Positions 44,260-53,039 of a stretch of 64,000 nucleotides of DNA are shown here, one piece after another. Position numbers and translations under genes: made by a program. A model generated the notes under the pieces. That model was not told the DNA's origin. It did not search any database and saw only the letters and a program-made list of their open reading frames with translations. Origin of the DNA: Bacteroides zhangwenhongii (GTDB taxonomy: Bacteria; Bacteroidota; Bacteroidia; Bacteroidales; Bacteroidaceae). Each line of letters starts with the position of its first letter. Within the stretch, counting starts at the first letter, position 1. The stretch spans positions 1,922,001 through 1,986,000 of the forward strand of contig NZ_CP059856.1 in assembly GCF_009193325.2 (NCBI RefSeq), given 5' to 3'.

Positions 44260-44556
44260 TTACTGGAAATCATCTAATACCTCTTTCAACTCTCCTACCG
44301 TAAGCTCTCCTACCTGTCTCCATAATTCATGTCCCTTATGCAATAAAAGAAAGGCGGGCACTGTTTCTACATTATGCGCATCGGCTATTGTTCTATTTTC
44401 TTCAGCATTCACTCTTATCAATTCTACAGTTCTCTTTTCGTAAGTCCGAAGCACAGGACCTATCCACTCATAATGAGGTGACCAGTCGGCATAAAATACT
44501 ACCAACACCAAATGGTTGGTCTTAGCTGCTGTTTCTAATTGTTTCTCTATATTCAT
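44260..44556 (-). CDS. Thioredoxin-fold protein lacking cysteines
   Basis: A 98-residue protein with a thioredoxin fold pattern: VLVVFYADWSPHYEWIGPVL, then VELIRVNAEENRTIADAHNVETVPAFLLLHKGHEL, keeping the tryptophan before the active site and the cis-proline VPAF. The redox pair CxxC is replaced by S26-P-H-Y29 and the whole protein contains no cysteine. It therefore cannot do thiol exchange and may act as a chaperone-like or binding protein. Such variants are sometimes found in Bacteroidota. It is a single gene, divergent from dapF. Confidence 0.85.
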   Translation of the reverse strand: MNIEKQLETAAKTNHLVLVVFYADWSPHYEWIGPVLRTYEKRTVELIRVNAEENRTIADAHNVETVPAFLLLHKGHELWRQVGELTVGELKEVLDDFQ

Positions 44557-44970
44557 ATCTCTACGTTTTTATATTAATGATAGTGCTAAAACAATGAATA
44601 CAGAAAAAGGTTCTTCAGAATATCCGGCGAGCAATATGATAGATAAATAGGGATTTTCACTTTCATATCGTCAAAAGGAAAAGGATATATTTCTTGTTTT
44701 TATTGCTGATTTCACCGATTATCAAGGCTAAATATTCTTCATATATTATGGAAGAATATGCAAAACAATTCATCCAAATAACAGTTTATTAATATATAAA
44801 TAGGTATAATTTCAAATTATAACTAAATACAGCCGTATATAAAGTGATTATAAGTTTGGAGAAAATAAATAGATATTAGATATACTTTTTAGTAAAATAT
44901 AAAGCAAAAAGTCATACCTTTGCATTGTAATAAAACAAAAGGTTACAACAACCAATAAATATCAATCAAA
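44557..44970. other. AT-rich intergenic region upstream of dapF
   Basis: A 414-bp very AT-rich gap with no ORF of substance and no strong inverted repeat. Its only clear signal is the dapF -7 box near its right end. Confidence 0.6.
44915..44922 (+). promoter_or_regulatory. -7 promoter element of dapF
   Basis: TACCTTTG, an exact TAnnTTTG match, 48 bp before the dapF ATG. Confidence 0.5.
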
Positions 44971-45786
44971 ATGACAATAAAGATTAAGTTCACAAAAATG
45001 CATGGAGCGGGAAATGACTACATATATGTAGACACAACCCAATATCCGATAGCCGACCCTGCAAAGAAGGCAATCGAATGGAGCAAGTTTCATACAGGAA
45101 TCGGAAGTGATGGACTTATATTGATTGGTGTCTCTGATAAAGCGGATTTCAGCATGCGTATTTTCAATGCGGACGGTTCGGAAGCTATGATGTGTGGCAA
45201 CGGAAGCCGTTGTGTAGGCAAATATGTATATGAATACGGCTTGACTGACAAAACAGAAATTATGCTGGATACACGATCAGGAATAAAAATTCTGAAACTG
45301 CATGTAGAGGGAAAAACAGTCAGTGCAGTCACCGTAGATATGGGTAGCCCATTGGAAACAGAAGAGATTCAGTGGGGAGGAAAGTATCCTTTCCGGTCAA
45401 CCAAAGTATCAATGGGTAATCCGCATCTCGTCACATTTGTTGAGGATATCACCCGGATTAATTTACCGGAAATCGGTCCTGAACTGGAGAATCATCCTCT
45501 TTTTCCCGATAGAACTAATGTGGAGTTTGCACAGATTGTCAGCAAAGACACCATACGGATGAGGGTATGGGAAAGAGGATCGGGAATCACTCAAGCTTGC
45601 GGAACAGGTGCTTGTGCCACAGCAGTAGCCGCCTTCATCAACGGACTTACAGGAAGAAAAAGCGATGTAATCATGGATGGAGGGACAGTCACCATTGAAT
45701 GGGATGAAATCTCCGGGCATATATTAATGACCGGACCGGCAACCAAAGTTTTCGATGGGGAGATTGTTGAAGAAGTTGAGAGTTGA
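44971..45786 (+). CDS. dapF: Diaminopimelate epimerase
   Basis: A 271-residue enzyme turning LL- into meso-diaminopimelate for peptidoglycan and lysine. The two catalytic cysteines are Cys75 (MMCGNGSRC) and Cys210 ([11 protein letters not shown]), each in its conserved glycine loop. The N-terminus ([15 protein letters not shown]) is canonical. The gene ends inside a repeat: the last codons EVES and the TGA are supplied by a TTGAGAGT-type arm (45772-45805). The C-terminus has thus probably been changed by the insertion. dapL follows after 50 bp, so LL-DAP production and epimerisation are together. Confidence 0.96.
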   Translation: MTIKIKFTKMHGAGNDYIYVDTTQYPIADPAKKAIEWSKFHTGIGSDGLILIGVSDKADFSMRIFNADGSEAMMCGNGSRCVGKYVYEYGLTDKTEIMLDTRSGIKILKLHVEGKTVSAVTVDMGSPLETEEIQWGGKYPFRSTKVSMGNPHLVTFVEDITRINLPEIGPELENHPLFPDRTNVEFAQIVSKDTIRMRVWERGSGITQACGTGACATAVAAFINGLTGRKSDVIMDGGTVTIEWDEISGHILMTGPATKVFDGEIVEEVES

Positions 45787-45805
45787 GAATGGAGAGTTGA
45801 GAATT
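45772..45805. repeat. Single repeat arm overlapping the dapF stop
   Basis: 34 bp of GAAGTTGAGAGTTGAGAATG-type sequence, the same arm that codes VENGEL in carA. The reading frame is the same as in gltB (EVES), but here the next codon is TGA. No second arm is seen nearby. Confidence 0.7.
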
Positions 45806-45836
45806 AATACTGATAGAAACTTAAAACAATAACAAG

Positions 45837-47069
45837 ATGGCATTAGTAAACGAACATTTTTTGAAGTTACCGGGAAGCTATTTATTCTCGGATATAGCGA
45901 AAAAGGTAAATACTTTCAGGATAACGCATCCCAAACAGGATATTATCCGGTTGGGTATCGGTGATGTCACCCAACCACTTCCGAAAGCATGTATCGAAGC
46001 CATGCACAAAGCGGTAGAAGAGCTGTCCAGCAAAGATACATTCCGCGGATATGGTCCTGAACAGGGATATGATTTTCTGATTGAAGCAATTATAAAAAAT
46101 GACTTTATTCCACGTGGGATTCACTTCTCGGCATCCGAGATATTTGTCAGTGACGGTGCCAAAAGCGATACCGGAAATATAGGCGATATTCTTCGCCATG
46201 ACAATAGCGTAGGTGTTACAGATCCCATCTATCCGGTTTATATAGACAGCAATGTCATGTGCGGACGCGCCGGAGTGTTGGAAGAAGAGACGGGCAAATG
46301 GAGTAATGTTACTTATATGCCTTGCACAAGTGAGAACAACTTTATTCCGGAAATTCCGGACAAACGGATAGACATTGTTTATCTCTGTTATCCGAACAAC
46401 CCGACAGGAACGACCTTGACCAAACCGGAACTGAAGAAATGGGTGGACTATGCATTGGCAAACGATACATTGATTCTGTTCGATGCTGCTTATGAAGCAT
46501 ATATCCAGGACGAGAATGTCCCCCACTCTATCTATGAGATTAAGGGAGCTAAAAAGTGTGCGATCGAATTCCGTAGTTTTTCAAAAACGGCAGGATTTAC
46601 CGGAGTACGCTGCGGATATACCGTAGTTCCGAAAGAGCTTACTGCCGCCACATTGGAAGGAGACCGCATCCCACTCAACAGATTGTGGAACCGCCGCCAG
46701 TGCACCAAGTTCAACGGTACTTCTTACATTACTCAACGGGCAGCAGAAGCCGTTTACAGTGCAGAAGGCAAAGCACAGATTAAAGAAACAATCGGCTATT
46801 ATATGACCAACGCCAAAATTATGAAAGAGGGATTGGAAGCCACAGGACTGAAAGTGTATGGAGGAGTCAACGCTCCCTACTTGTGGGTGAAAACTCCGAA
46901 CGGGCTTTCGTCATGGCGATTCTTCGAACAGATGTTGTATGAAGCCAATGTGGTCGGTACCCCCGGTGTAGGCTTCGGACCAAGCGGTGAAGGATATATC
47001 CGCCTGACTGCCTTTGGCGAACGTAACGACTGTATCGAAGCAATGAGAAGAATAAAAAACTGGCTATAA
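45837..47069 (+). CDS. dapL: LL-diaminopimelate aminotransferase
   Basis: A 410-residue PLP-dependent class I/II aminotransferase that makes LL-DAP directly from tetrahydrodipicolinate and glutamate. The PLP lysine is in SFSKTAGFTGVRCG, with IDIVYLCYPNNPTGTT and LILFDAAYEAY as family motifs. The N-terminal PGSYLFSDIAKKVNTF and GIGDVTQPLPKACIEAMH are typical of DapL rather than other aminotransferases. It replaces the succinylase branch in Bacteroides. It is cotranscribed with dapF and uses glutamate made by the nearby GOGAT. Confidence 0.95.
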   Translation: MALVNEHFLKLPGSYLFSDIAKKVNTFRITHPKQDIIRLGIGDVTQPLPKACIEAMHKAVEELSSKDTFRGYGPEQGYDFLIEAIIKNDFIPRGIHFSASEIFVSDGAKSDTGNIGDILRHDNSVGVTDPIYPVYIDSNVMCGRAGVLEEETGKWSNVTYMPCTSENNFIPEIPDKRIDIVYLCYPNNPTGTTLTKPELKKWVDYALANDTLILFDAAYEAYIQDENVPHSIYEIKGAKKCAIEFRSFSKTAGFTGVRCGYTVVPKELTAATLEGDRIPLNRLWNRRQCTKFNGTSYITQRAAEAVYSAEGKAQIKETIGYYMTNAKIMKEGLEATGLKVYGGVNAPYLWVKTPNGLSSWRFFEQMLYEANVVGTPGVGFGPSGEGYIRLTAFGERNDCIEAMRRIKNWL

Positions 47070-47141
47070 GATAGTATTTCGCGCGCTACTATATACATGG
47101 ACCGTACATCCACATTTTTCTAACTTAAAGGTAAAAAGACG

Positions 47142-47867
47142 ATGAAAACGACGATTAACAAAAAATGGGGAGTAATAATAGTAGCATTATTACTGACAGG
47201 GATTGCTCCATCCGTAATGTTGGCGCAAGATAAAGTGGAAGCTTCCGTTGGGGCCGATCTGGTAAGTGGTTACATCTGGCGTGGCCAGGATTTAGGCGAA
47301 GTTAGTATTCAGCCTTCATTGGGAATCGCTTACAAAGGTTTCTCACTCGGAGCATGGGGATCGGTAGGGTTCGAATCGACAGATACGAAAGAGTTCGATT
47401 TAACTCTCGGTTATTCGACGGGTGGTTTTAGCGTTTCAGTGACGGATTATTGGTTTAATACCCAAGTAGCAACTAACAAGTATTTTAAATACGGAGCTCA
47501 TTCAACGGCTCATGTATTTGAAGCACAAGTCGGATATGACTTCGGACCACTGGCAGTCAACTGGTATACAAATTTTGCAGGTGCCGACGGCGTGAAAGAA
47601 AATGGCAAAAGAGCTTATTCTTCTTACCTCGCACTTAGCGCACCATTCAAATTGGGAGGTCTCGACTGGACAGTAGATTTAGGTATGGTTCCTTGGGAGA
47701 CAACTTTCTACAATGGCTATACAAGTGGTTTCTGCGTATCAGATGTAAGTCTCGGAGCTTCCAAGGATATCAAAATCACAGATTCCTTCTCACTCCCGGC
47801 ATTTGCGAAAGTTACAGTGAATCCACGAACAGAAGGAGCTCACTTCACATTCGGATTAAATTTTTAG
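47142..47867 (+). CDS. Outer-membrane beta-barrel protein linked to the ammonium genes
   Basis: A 241-residue protein with a signal peptide (cleavage after SVMLAQ). Mature strands follow: VEASVGADLVSGYIWRGQDL, ISQPSL-like segment IQPSLGIAYKGFSLGAW, VSVTDYWF and GASKDIKI, with a terminal GAHFTFGLNF ending in Phe. This resembles the TorF-type or related small porin-like barrels. It lies just before the P-II, ammonium channel and glutamine synthetase genes, 141 bp away. A role as an outer-membrane channel for nitrogen compounds is a guess from this position alone. Confidence 0.75.
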   Translation: MKTTINKKWGVIIVALLLTGIAPSVMLAQDKVEASVGADLVSGYIWRGQDLGEVSIQPSLGIAYKGFSLGAWGSVGFESTDTKEFDLTLGYSTGGFSVSVTDYWFNTQVATNKYFKYGAHSTAHVFEAQVGYDFGPLAVNWYTNFAGADGVKENGKRAYSSYLALSAPFKLGGLDWTVDLGMVPWETTFYNGYTSGFCVSDVSLGASKDIKITDSFSLPAFAKVTVNPRTEGAHFTFGLNF

Positions 47868-47970
47868 GAGAGAGAATTTAGAATATCAAAGAGCGTATAG
47901 GGATCAGGTAGTTAGAGTTTAGATTTTATCGGTTTGTTGTATGGTAACCTGCTATGGCTGCCCCCTGTAC

Positions 47971-47995
47971 CTCTTTCTTTTACAGGTCAACACTA
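47971..47995 (+). promoter_or_regulatory. Hairpin upstream of the P-II gene
   Basis: CCTGTA and TACAGG can pair around a pyrimidine-rich loop, just before the P-II start at 48009. No consensus promoter is visible in the 141-bp gap; read-through from the barrel gene is possible. Confidence 0.3.
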
Positions 47996-48008
47996 ATATT
48001 TAAGGTAT

Positions 48009-48365
48009 ATGAAAAAGATTGAAGCTATTATCCGTAAAACAAAATTCGAGGACGTGAAAGAAGCTCTTCTCGAAGCGGACATCGAATGGTTTTCTTACTA
48101 TGACGTAAGAGGTATTGGGAAAGCACGGCAAGGACGTATCTACCGCGGTGTAGTATATGACACCAGCACTATCGAAAGAATCTTAATCTCTATTGTCGTG
48201 CGCGACAAGAATGCCGAGAAAACTGTACAAGCCATTATTAAAGCGGCACAAACCGGAGAAATCGGAGACGGACGTATTTTCGTCATCCCTATTGAAGACG
48301 CTATCCGCATCCGTACCGCCGAACGTGGCGATATAGCCCTATACAATGCTGAACAAGAACGCTAA
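48009..48365 (+). CDS. glnK: P-II family nitrogen regulator
   Basis: A 118-residue P-II signalling protein that gauges 2-oxoglutarate and ATP/ADP and blocks the Amt channel. The start MKKIEAIIRKTKFEDVKEAL, the T-loop region VRGIGKARQGRIYRGVVY (with both T-loop tyrosines kept) and the B-loop TGEIGDGRIFVIPIEDAIRI are present. The T-loop end differs from GlnB. The position directly before the ammonium channel is the hallmark of GlnK. Regulation by ligands, and perhaps modification at the second tyrosine, is inferred. The ammonium transporter starts 115 bp downstream. Confidence 0.93.
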   Translation: MKKIEAIIRKTKFEDVKEALLEADIEWFSYYDVRGIGKARQGRIYRGVVYDTSTIERILISIVVRDKNAEKTVQAIIKAAQTGEIGDGRIFVIPIEDAIRIRTAERGDIALYNAEQER

Positions 48366-48366
48366 T

Positions 48367-48388
48367 CCGGCAACCAGCAATATGCCGG
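48367..48388 (+). promoter_or_regulatory. Hairpin between P-II and ammonium channel genes
   Basis: CCGGCA at 48367-48372 and TGCCGG at 48383-48388 form a 6-bp stem with a 10-nt loop, followed by GGGTCGGATTTT. It may partly attenuate or process the transcript. Its stem is too short to call a terminator. Confidence 0.35.
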
Positions 48389-48480
48389 GGTCGGATTTTC
48401 ATGCGGATTAAACGTTGATGACATATAGAAAAAGAAATTATAATATTACTAATAACAGGCATTTAATAAGATAATTCATT

Positions 48481-49920
48481 ATGGATACAAAATATAAAAG
48501 CCATAGCTTCGTAAAGCTGTGGATAGCCACTACCATGTTTATGTTATGCTGTTTTGCCACCGGCACGCTAGCACAAGACGCAGTTGTTGCAGATACTGTT
48601 ACAACGGTGGTAGAGACGACAACTGAAATTACAGCAGCTCCTGCCGAGACTGACGCAGAAACCCCTGATACAATTGGTGAACTGGCCTTAGGACTGAATA
48701 CGGTCTGGATGTTGCTTGCAGCAATGCTGGTATTTTTTATGCAACCGGGATTTGCACTTGTTGAAGCTGGGTTCACAAGAGTAAAGAATACCGCCAATAT
48801 TCTGATGAAGAACTTTGTTGATTTCATGTTCGGTTCTTTATTATATTGGTTCATCGGTTTCGGGCTTATGTTTGGCGCAGGAGAATTCATCGGAATGCCC
48901 CACTTCTTCGACCTTTCTTTCATGGACAACGGTCTTCCCAGAGAAGGTTTTCTGGTTTTCCAGACCGTATTCTGTGCAACGGCAGCCACAATCGTATCAG
49001 GAGCAATGGCAGAACGTACCAAATTCTCCATGTATTTGGTTTACACGATTTTCATCAGTGTACTGATATATCCGATATCCGGCCACTGGACTTGGGGTGG
49101 CGGTTGGCTGATGAACGGTGAAGAGGGGTCTTTCATGATGAATCTTTTTGGAACAACCTTCCATGACTTCGCCGGTTCTACCGTTGTTCACTCTGTAGGT
49201 GGATGGATTGCTCTGGTAGGTGCCGCCATTCTTGGCCCGCGTATCGGTAAATATGGAAAAGACGGCAAATCAAGAGCTATTCCGGGACATAACCTGACAA
49301 TTGCCGCACTAGGTGTATTTATTCTCTGGTTCGGATGGTTTGGGTTCAACCCCGGTTCTCAATTGGCAGCAAGTACCGAAACTGATGCAAATGCAATCTC
49401 CCACGTATTCCTGACTACAAATCTTGCGGCCTGTGCCGGTGGTTTCTTCGCATTGGCGATCAGCTGGATGAAATACGGAAAGCCTTCTTTGTCACTGACA
49501 TTGAATGGTATTCTGGCAGGTTTGGTCGGTATTACAGCCGGATGTGATGCAGTATCTCCCGCAGGAGCCGCTCTGATCGGCGCAATCTGTGGTGTTGTAA
49601 TGATTTTCTCTGTCGACTTTATAGACAAGATTTTAAAGATAGACGATCCGGTGGGCGCATCTTCCGTACATGGTGTTTGCGGATTTCTCGGAACAGTTCT
49701 CACGGGTTTGTTCTCTACCAGCGAAGGTTTATTCTACGGACACGGTTTCGGATTCCTCTGTGCACAACTATTCGGAGCACTGGTTGTCGGTGTCTGGGCA
49801 GCAGGTATGGGATTCATAATCTTTAAAGCACTTGACAAGATTCACGGACTTCGCGTTCCGGCACGTATCGAAGAAGAAGGTCTTGATATCTACGAACACG
49901 GAGAGTCCGCTTACAACTAA
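48481..49920 (+). CDS. amtB: Ammonium transporter (Amt family)
   Basis: A 479-residue protein that conducts ammonium through the inner membrane. A signal sequence (SHSFVKLWIATTMFMLCC, cleavage after TLAQ) precedes an unusually acidic Thr/Glu-rich linker of about 45 residues. Eleven helices follow. The Amt signatures FFMQPGFALVEAGFTRVKN, DFAGSTVVHSVGG (with the Asp and twin-histidine region) and GASSVHGVCGFLGTVLTG are present. The gene follows the P-II gene and precedes GS III, forming the nitrogen-uptake unit. Confidence 0.95.
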   Translation: MDTKYKSHSFVKLWIATTMFMLCCFATGTLAQDAVVADTVTTVVETTTEITAAPAETDAETPDTIGELALGLNTVWMLLAAMLVFFMQPGFALVEAGFTRVKNTANILMKNFVDFMFGSLLYWFIGFGLMFGAGEFIGMPHFFDLSFMDNGLPREGFLVFQTVFCATAATIVSGAMAERTKFSMYLVYTIFISVLIYPISGHWTWGGGWLMNGEEGSFMMNLFGTTFHDFAGSTVVHSVGGWIALVGAAILGPRIGKYGKDGKSRAIPGHNLTIAALGVFILWFGWFGFNPGSQLAASTETDANAISHVFLTTNLAACAGGFFALAISWMKYGKPSLSLTLNGILAGLVGITAGCDAVSPAGAALIGAICGVVMIFSVDFIDKILKIDDPVGASSVHGVCGFLGTVLTGLFSTSEGLFYGHGFGFLCAQLFGALVVGVWAAGMGFIIFKALDKIHGLRVPARIEEEGLDIYEHGESAYN

Positions 49921-49973
49921 ATGAAACAGATTATCAACTCTAACATATTTAACAACAAATCAAATCAGGTATT

Positions 49974-52163
49974 ATGTCAAAACTTAGATTCAGAGTAGTA
50001 GAGACAGCTTTCAAGAAGAAAGCGGTTGAGGTAGCAACACCTGCCGAACGTCCTTCGGAATACTTCGGCAAATATGTGTTCAACAAGGAAAAGATGTTCA
50101 AATATCTTCCCAGCAAGGTATACAATGCGCTGATTGACGCAATTGATAATGGTGCTCCGCTAGATCGCAGTATTGCTGACGAAGTAGCTGCCGGCATGAA
50201 GAAATGGGCCATCGAAATGGGGGCCACTCACTACACACACTGGTTTGCACCGCTCACCGAAGGTACGGCAGAAAAGCACGATGCTTTCGTCGAACATGAC
50301 GGTAAAGGTGGCATGATGGAAGAATTTACAGGCAAACTGCTTGTGCAACAGGAACCGGATGCTTCTTCTTTCCCGAATGGCGGAATCCGCAATACATTCG
50401 AAGCGCGTGGTTACAGTGCCTGGGATCCTTCATCACCTGCTTTTATTGTGGATGATACGCTTTGCATCCCGACCGTGTTTATCGCATATACCGGTGAGGC
50501 TCTCGACTATAAAGCGCCTTTATTGAAGGCTTTACGCGCCGTAGATAAAGCAGCCGTAGACGTATGTCATTATTTCAATCCGGAAGTTAAGAAAGTGGTT
50601 GCTTATCTAGGCTGGGAACAGGAATATTTCCTGGTGGACGAAGGTTTATATGCCGCACGTCCGGACTTATTGCTGACCGGACGTACTTTGATGGGACATG
50701 ACAGTGCCAAGAACCAACAGTTGGAAGACCACTACTTCGGTGCTATTCCCACCCGTGTGGCTGCCTTCATGAAAGACCTTGAAATTGAAGCTCTGAAACT
50801 GGGTATTCCTGTCAAGACCCGTCACAACGAGGTTGCTCCAAACCAGTTTGAGCTGGCTCCCATCTTTGAAGAATGTAACTTGGCCAACGACCATAACTTG
50901 CTGATTATGTCATTGATGCGTAAGGTGAGCCGTCGCCACGGTTTCCGCGTACTGCTTCATGAAAAGCCATTCAAAGGTGTCAATGGTTCGGGTAAACACA
51001 ACAACTGGTCTTTGGGCACTGATACAGGTATCTTATTGATGGGACCGGGCAAGACTCCGGAAGACAATCTGCGTTTTGTTACATTCGTTGTCAATACATT
51101 GATGGCAGTTTATCATCATAACGGACTACTGAAAGCTTCTATCTCCAGTGCTACCAACGCCCACCGTCTGGGAGCGAATGAGGCACCTCCTGCAATTATC
51201 TCCTCTTTCCTTGGAAAACAGTTGTCGCAGGTATTGGATCATATCGAAAACAGTACGAAAGATGATTTAATCAGCCTTAGCGGTAAACAGGGAATGAAGT
51301 TGGATATTCCGCAGATTCCTGAATTACTGATCGATAATACAGACCGTAACCGTACTTCTCCATTTGCTTTCACAGGCAACCGCTTTGAATTCCGTGCCGT
51401 AGGTTCCGAAGCAAACTGTGCTTCTGCCATGATTGCATTGAACTCGGCCGTAGCAAATCAATTGGTGAAGTTTAAAAAGGACGTGGATGCGTTGATTGAA
51501 AAGGGAGAACCCAAAGTTTCCGCCATTCTTGAAATCATCCGCGGATATATCAAAGAATGTAAAGCCATTCATTTCGACGGTAACGGTTACAGTGACGAAT
51601 GGAAGAAAGAAGCTGCCCGTCGTGGACTGGATTGTGAAACCAGTGTTCCTGTTATCTTCGACAATTACCTGAAACCGGAAACAATTGCCATGTTCGAAGC
51701 TACCGGTGTAATGACCAAGAAAGAACTGGAAGCCCGTAACGAAGTGAAATGGGAAACTTATACGAAGAAGATTCAGATTGAGGCACGTGTATTGGGTGAC
51801 TTGGCAATGAATCATATCATTCCGGTTGCCACTCAATACCAGACGGACTTAATTAATAATGTCTATAAGATGCAATCTCTTTTCCCGGCAGAAAAGGCAG
51901 CGAAATTGTCTGCTAAGAACCTGGAGCTTATTGAAGAGATTGCCGACCGTACTGCTTTCATCAAGGAGCATGTAGATGCAATGATTGAGGCTCGTAAGGT
52001 TGCAAACAAGATAGAAAGCGAACGGAAAAAAGCCATTGCCTACCACGACACGATTGTCCCGGCACTGGAAGAAATCCGTTATCACATCGACAAGTTGGAA
52101 CTAATTGTTGACAATCAGATGTGGACGCTTCCAAAATACAGGGAACTGTTATTTGTGAGATAG
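49974..52163 (+). CDS. glnN: Glutamine synthetase type III
   Basis: A 729-residue glutamine synthetase of the long type III class typical of Bacteroides, forming glutamine from glutamate, ammonia and ATP. Visible family motifs are WEQEYFLVDEGLY (metal-binding Glu), KTRHNEVAPNQFELAPIFEE, VNGSGKHNNWSLG and FRAVGSEANCASAM. The N-terminal MSKLRFRVVETAF and the SEYFGKYVFN segment are specific to this class. It ends the amtB operon 53 bp after the channel gene. It is the entry point whose product supplies the five glutamine amidotransferases of this window. Confidence 0.97.
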   Translation: MSKLRFRVVETAFKKKAVEVATPAERPSEYFGKYVFNKEKMFKYLPSKVYNALIDAIDNGAPLDRSIADEVAAGMKKWAIEMGATHYTHWFAPLTEGTAEKHDAFVEHDGKGGMMEEFTGKLLVQQEPDASSFPNGGIRNTFEARGYSAWDPSSPAFIVDDTLCIPTVFIAYTGEALDYKAPLLKALRAVDKAAVDVCHYFNPEVKKVVAYLGWEQEYFLVDEGLYAARPDLLLTGRTLMGHDSAKNQQLEDHYFGAIPTRVAAFMKDLEIEALKLGIPVKTRHNEVAPNQFELAPIFEECNLANDHNLLIMSLMRKVSRRHGFRVLLHEKPFKGVNGSGKHNNWSLGTDTGILLMGPGKTPEDNLRFVTFVVNTLMAVYHHNGLLKASISSATNAHRLGANEAPPAIISSFLGKQLSQVLDHIENSTKDDLISLSGKQGMKLDIPQIPELLIDNTDRNRTSPFAFTGNRFEFRAVGSEANCASAMIALNSAVANQLVKFKKDVDALIEKGEPKVSAILEIIRGYIKECKAIHFDGNGYSDEWKKEAARRGLDCETSVPVIFDNYLKPETIAMFEATGVMTKKELEARNEVKWETYTKKIQIEARVLGDLAMNHIIPVATQYQTDLINNVYKMQSLFPAEKAAKLSAKNLELIEEIADRTAFIKEHVDAMIEARKVANKIESERKKAIAYHDTIVPALEEIRYHIDKLELIVDNQMWTLPKYRELLFVR

Positions 52164-52208
52164 AAAAAAATTATCTATTTCTTTTGTTGGTTGTTTTAAG
52201 TTTGCGGG

Positions 52209-52243
52209 GAGGAGTGCTGTGAAGCAGTCCTCTTCTTTTTTTT
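52209..52243 (+). terminator. Intrinsic terminator after glnN
   Basis: GAGGAGTGCT and AGCAGTCCTC pair with one mismatch around GTGA, followed by TTCTTTTTTTTT. It also reaches the end of the convergent DUF308 gene. Confidence 0.85.
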
Positions 52244-52820
52244 ATTCGATAATCTTTGCGTCTTCAATATCATCATCGTCATGCATAACCGGAGCCTTCG
52301 GGCGGCGACGGGCAAACTTGAACCAGTTTATCAATTCGGAAAGAGAATAAACCAAACTGCTGATACCAATAATTATAAATGCAGTATTACGCGCTCCTGT
52401 CGGATTGAACAAAGCAATGATACCCGCAATAAGAATCAGCGAAGGAATCAGATAAAAAGCTCCCGGAACGGGCATCCACCGACGAGCCATCGACAAAGAA
52501 GCAATCTGTTGCACTCCTCCCATAATCAGGATAAATCCCAATAAAAACATCAGGACGTCTGCAAAGAATTCAGGCATCACAATCAGCCAAAGTCCGAATA
52601 ATAAGCTACCGATTCCTTCTATCGGAAAACGGGGAGCTGCTTCACCTTCCGGTCTTTTCCGGCCGAAATAGCCAAAAAGGCTGATAACACCGGGAATCAA
52701 GAAGGCAACACCTACCGTAATGACAATATAGCTGGCAGCCGCATTGGGCCAAATCACGAGTACCAATCCAATCACAAGTGCGAAGAGAATGCGAATAAGG
52801 GAATAATTCATTGTTTTCAT
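52242..52820 (-). CDS. DUF308/HdeD-like membrane protein
   Basis: A protein of about 192 residues from the ATG at 52820; the open frame to 52952 adds a non-conserved tail and is not preferred. It has six hydrophobic helices in the repeated HdeD/DUF308 pattern (ILFALVIGLVLVIWPNAAAS, IEGIGSLLFGLWLIVMPEFF, AFYLIPSLILIAGIIALFNPTG). A highly acidic C-terminus (HDDDDIEDAKI) follows a basic KFARRRPK stretch. HdeD of E. coli is linked to acid resistance. The role here is unknown. Confidence 0.83.
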   Translation of the reverse strand: MKTMNYSLIRILFALVIGLVLVIWPNAAASYIVITVGVAFLIPGVISLFGYFGRKRPEGEAAPRFPIEGIGSLLFGLWLIVMPEFFADVLMFLLGFILIMGGVQQIASLSMARRWMPVPGAFYLIPSLILIAGIIALFNPTGARNTAFIIIGISSLVYSLSELINWFKFARRRPKAPVMHDDDDIEDAKIIE

Positions 52821-53039
52821 AAATTCTATATTTTTTAACCGAGTCTGTTCCAATACTTTTGCGAATATAGGTGTTTCTATCGACATATAAAAATAACAAA
52901 CAAACATTGTAATAAGTTCGTAATATGTTACGATATGAAAAAAGGTAATCAATATTTGGAAAAGTCCTCGTATTAATCACCTTTTTACATTTTAGTACAT
53001 ATAATATATGGTACCTTGTTTTTTTATAAAATCAATAGC

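Noticed and set aside
47868..48008. Sigma-54 promoter upstream of the P-II gene
   Set aside because: GG and GC pairs are present (TATGGTAACCTGC) but not with 10-bp spacing.
52821..52952. N-terminal extension of the DUF308 protein
   Set aside because: The extra 44 residues have no family similarity and include a non-conserved tail; the ATG at 52820 gives the usual start.
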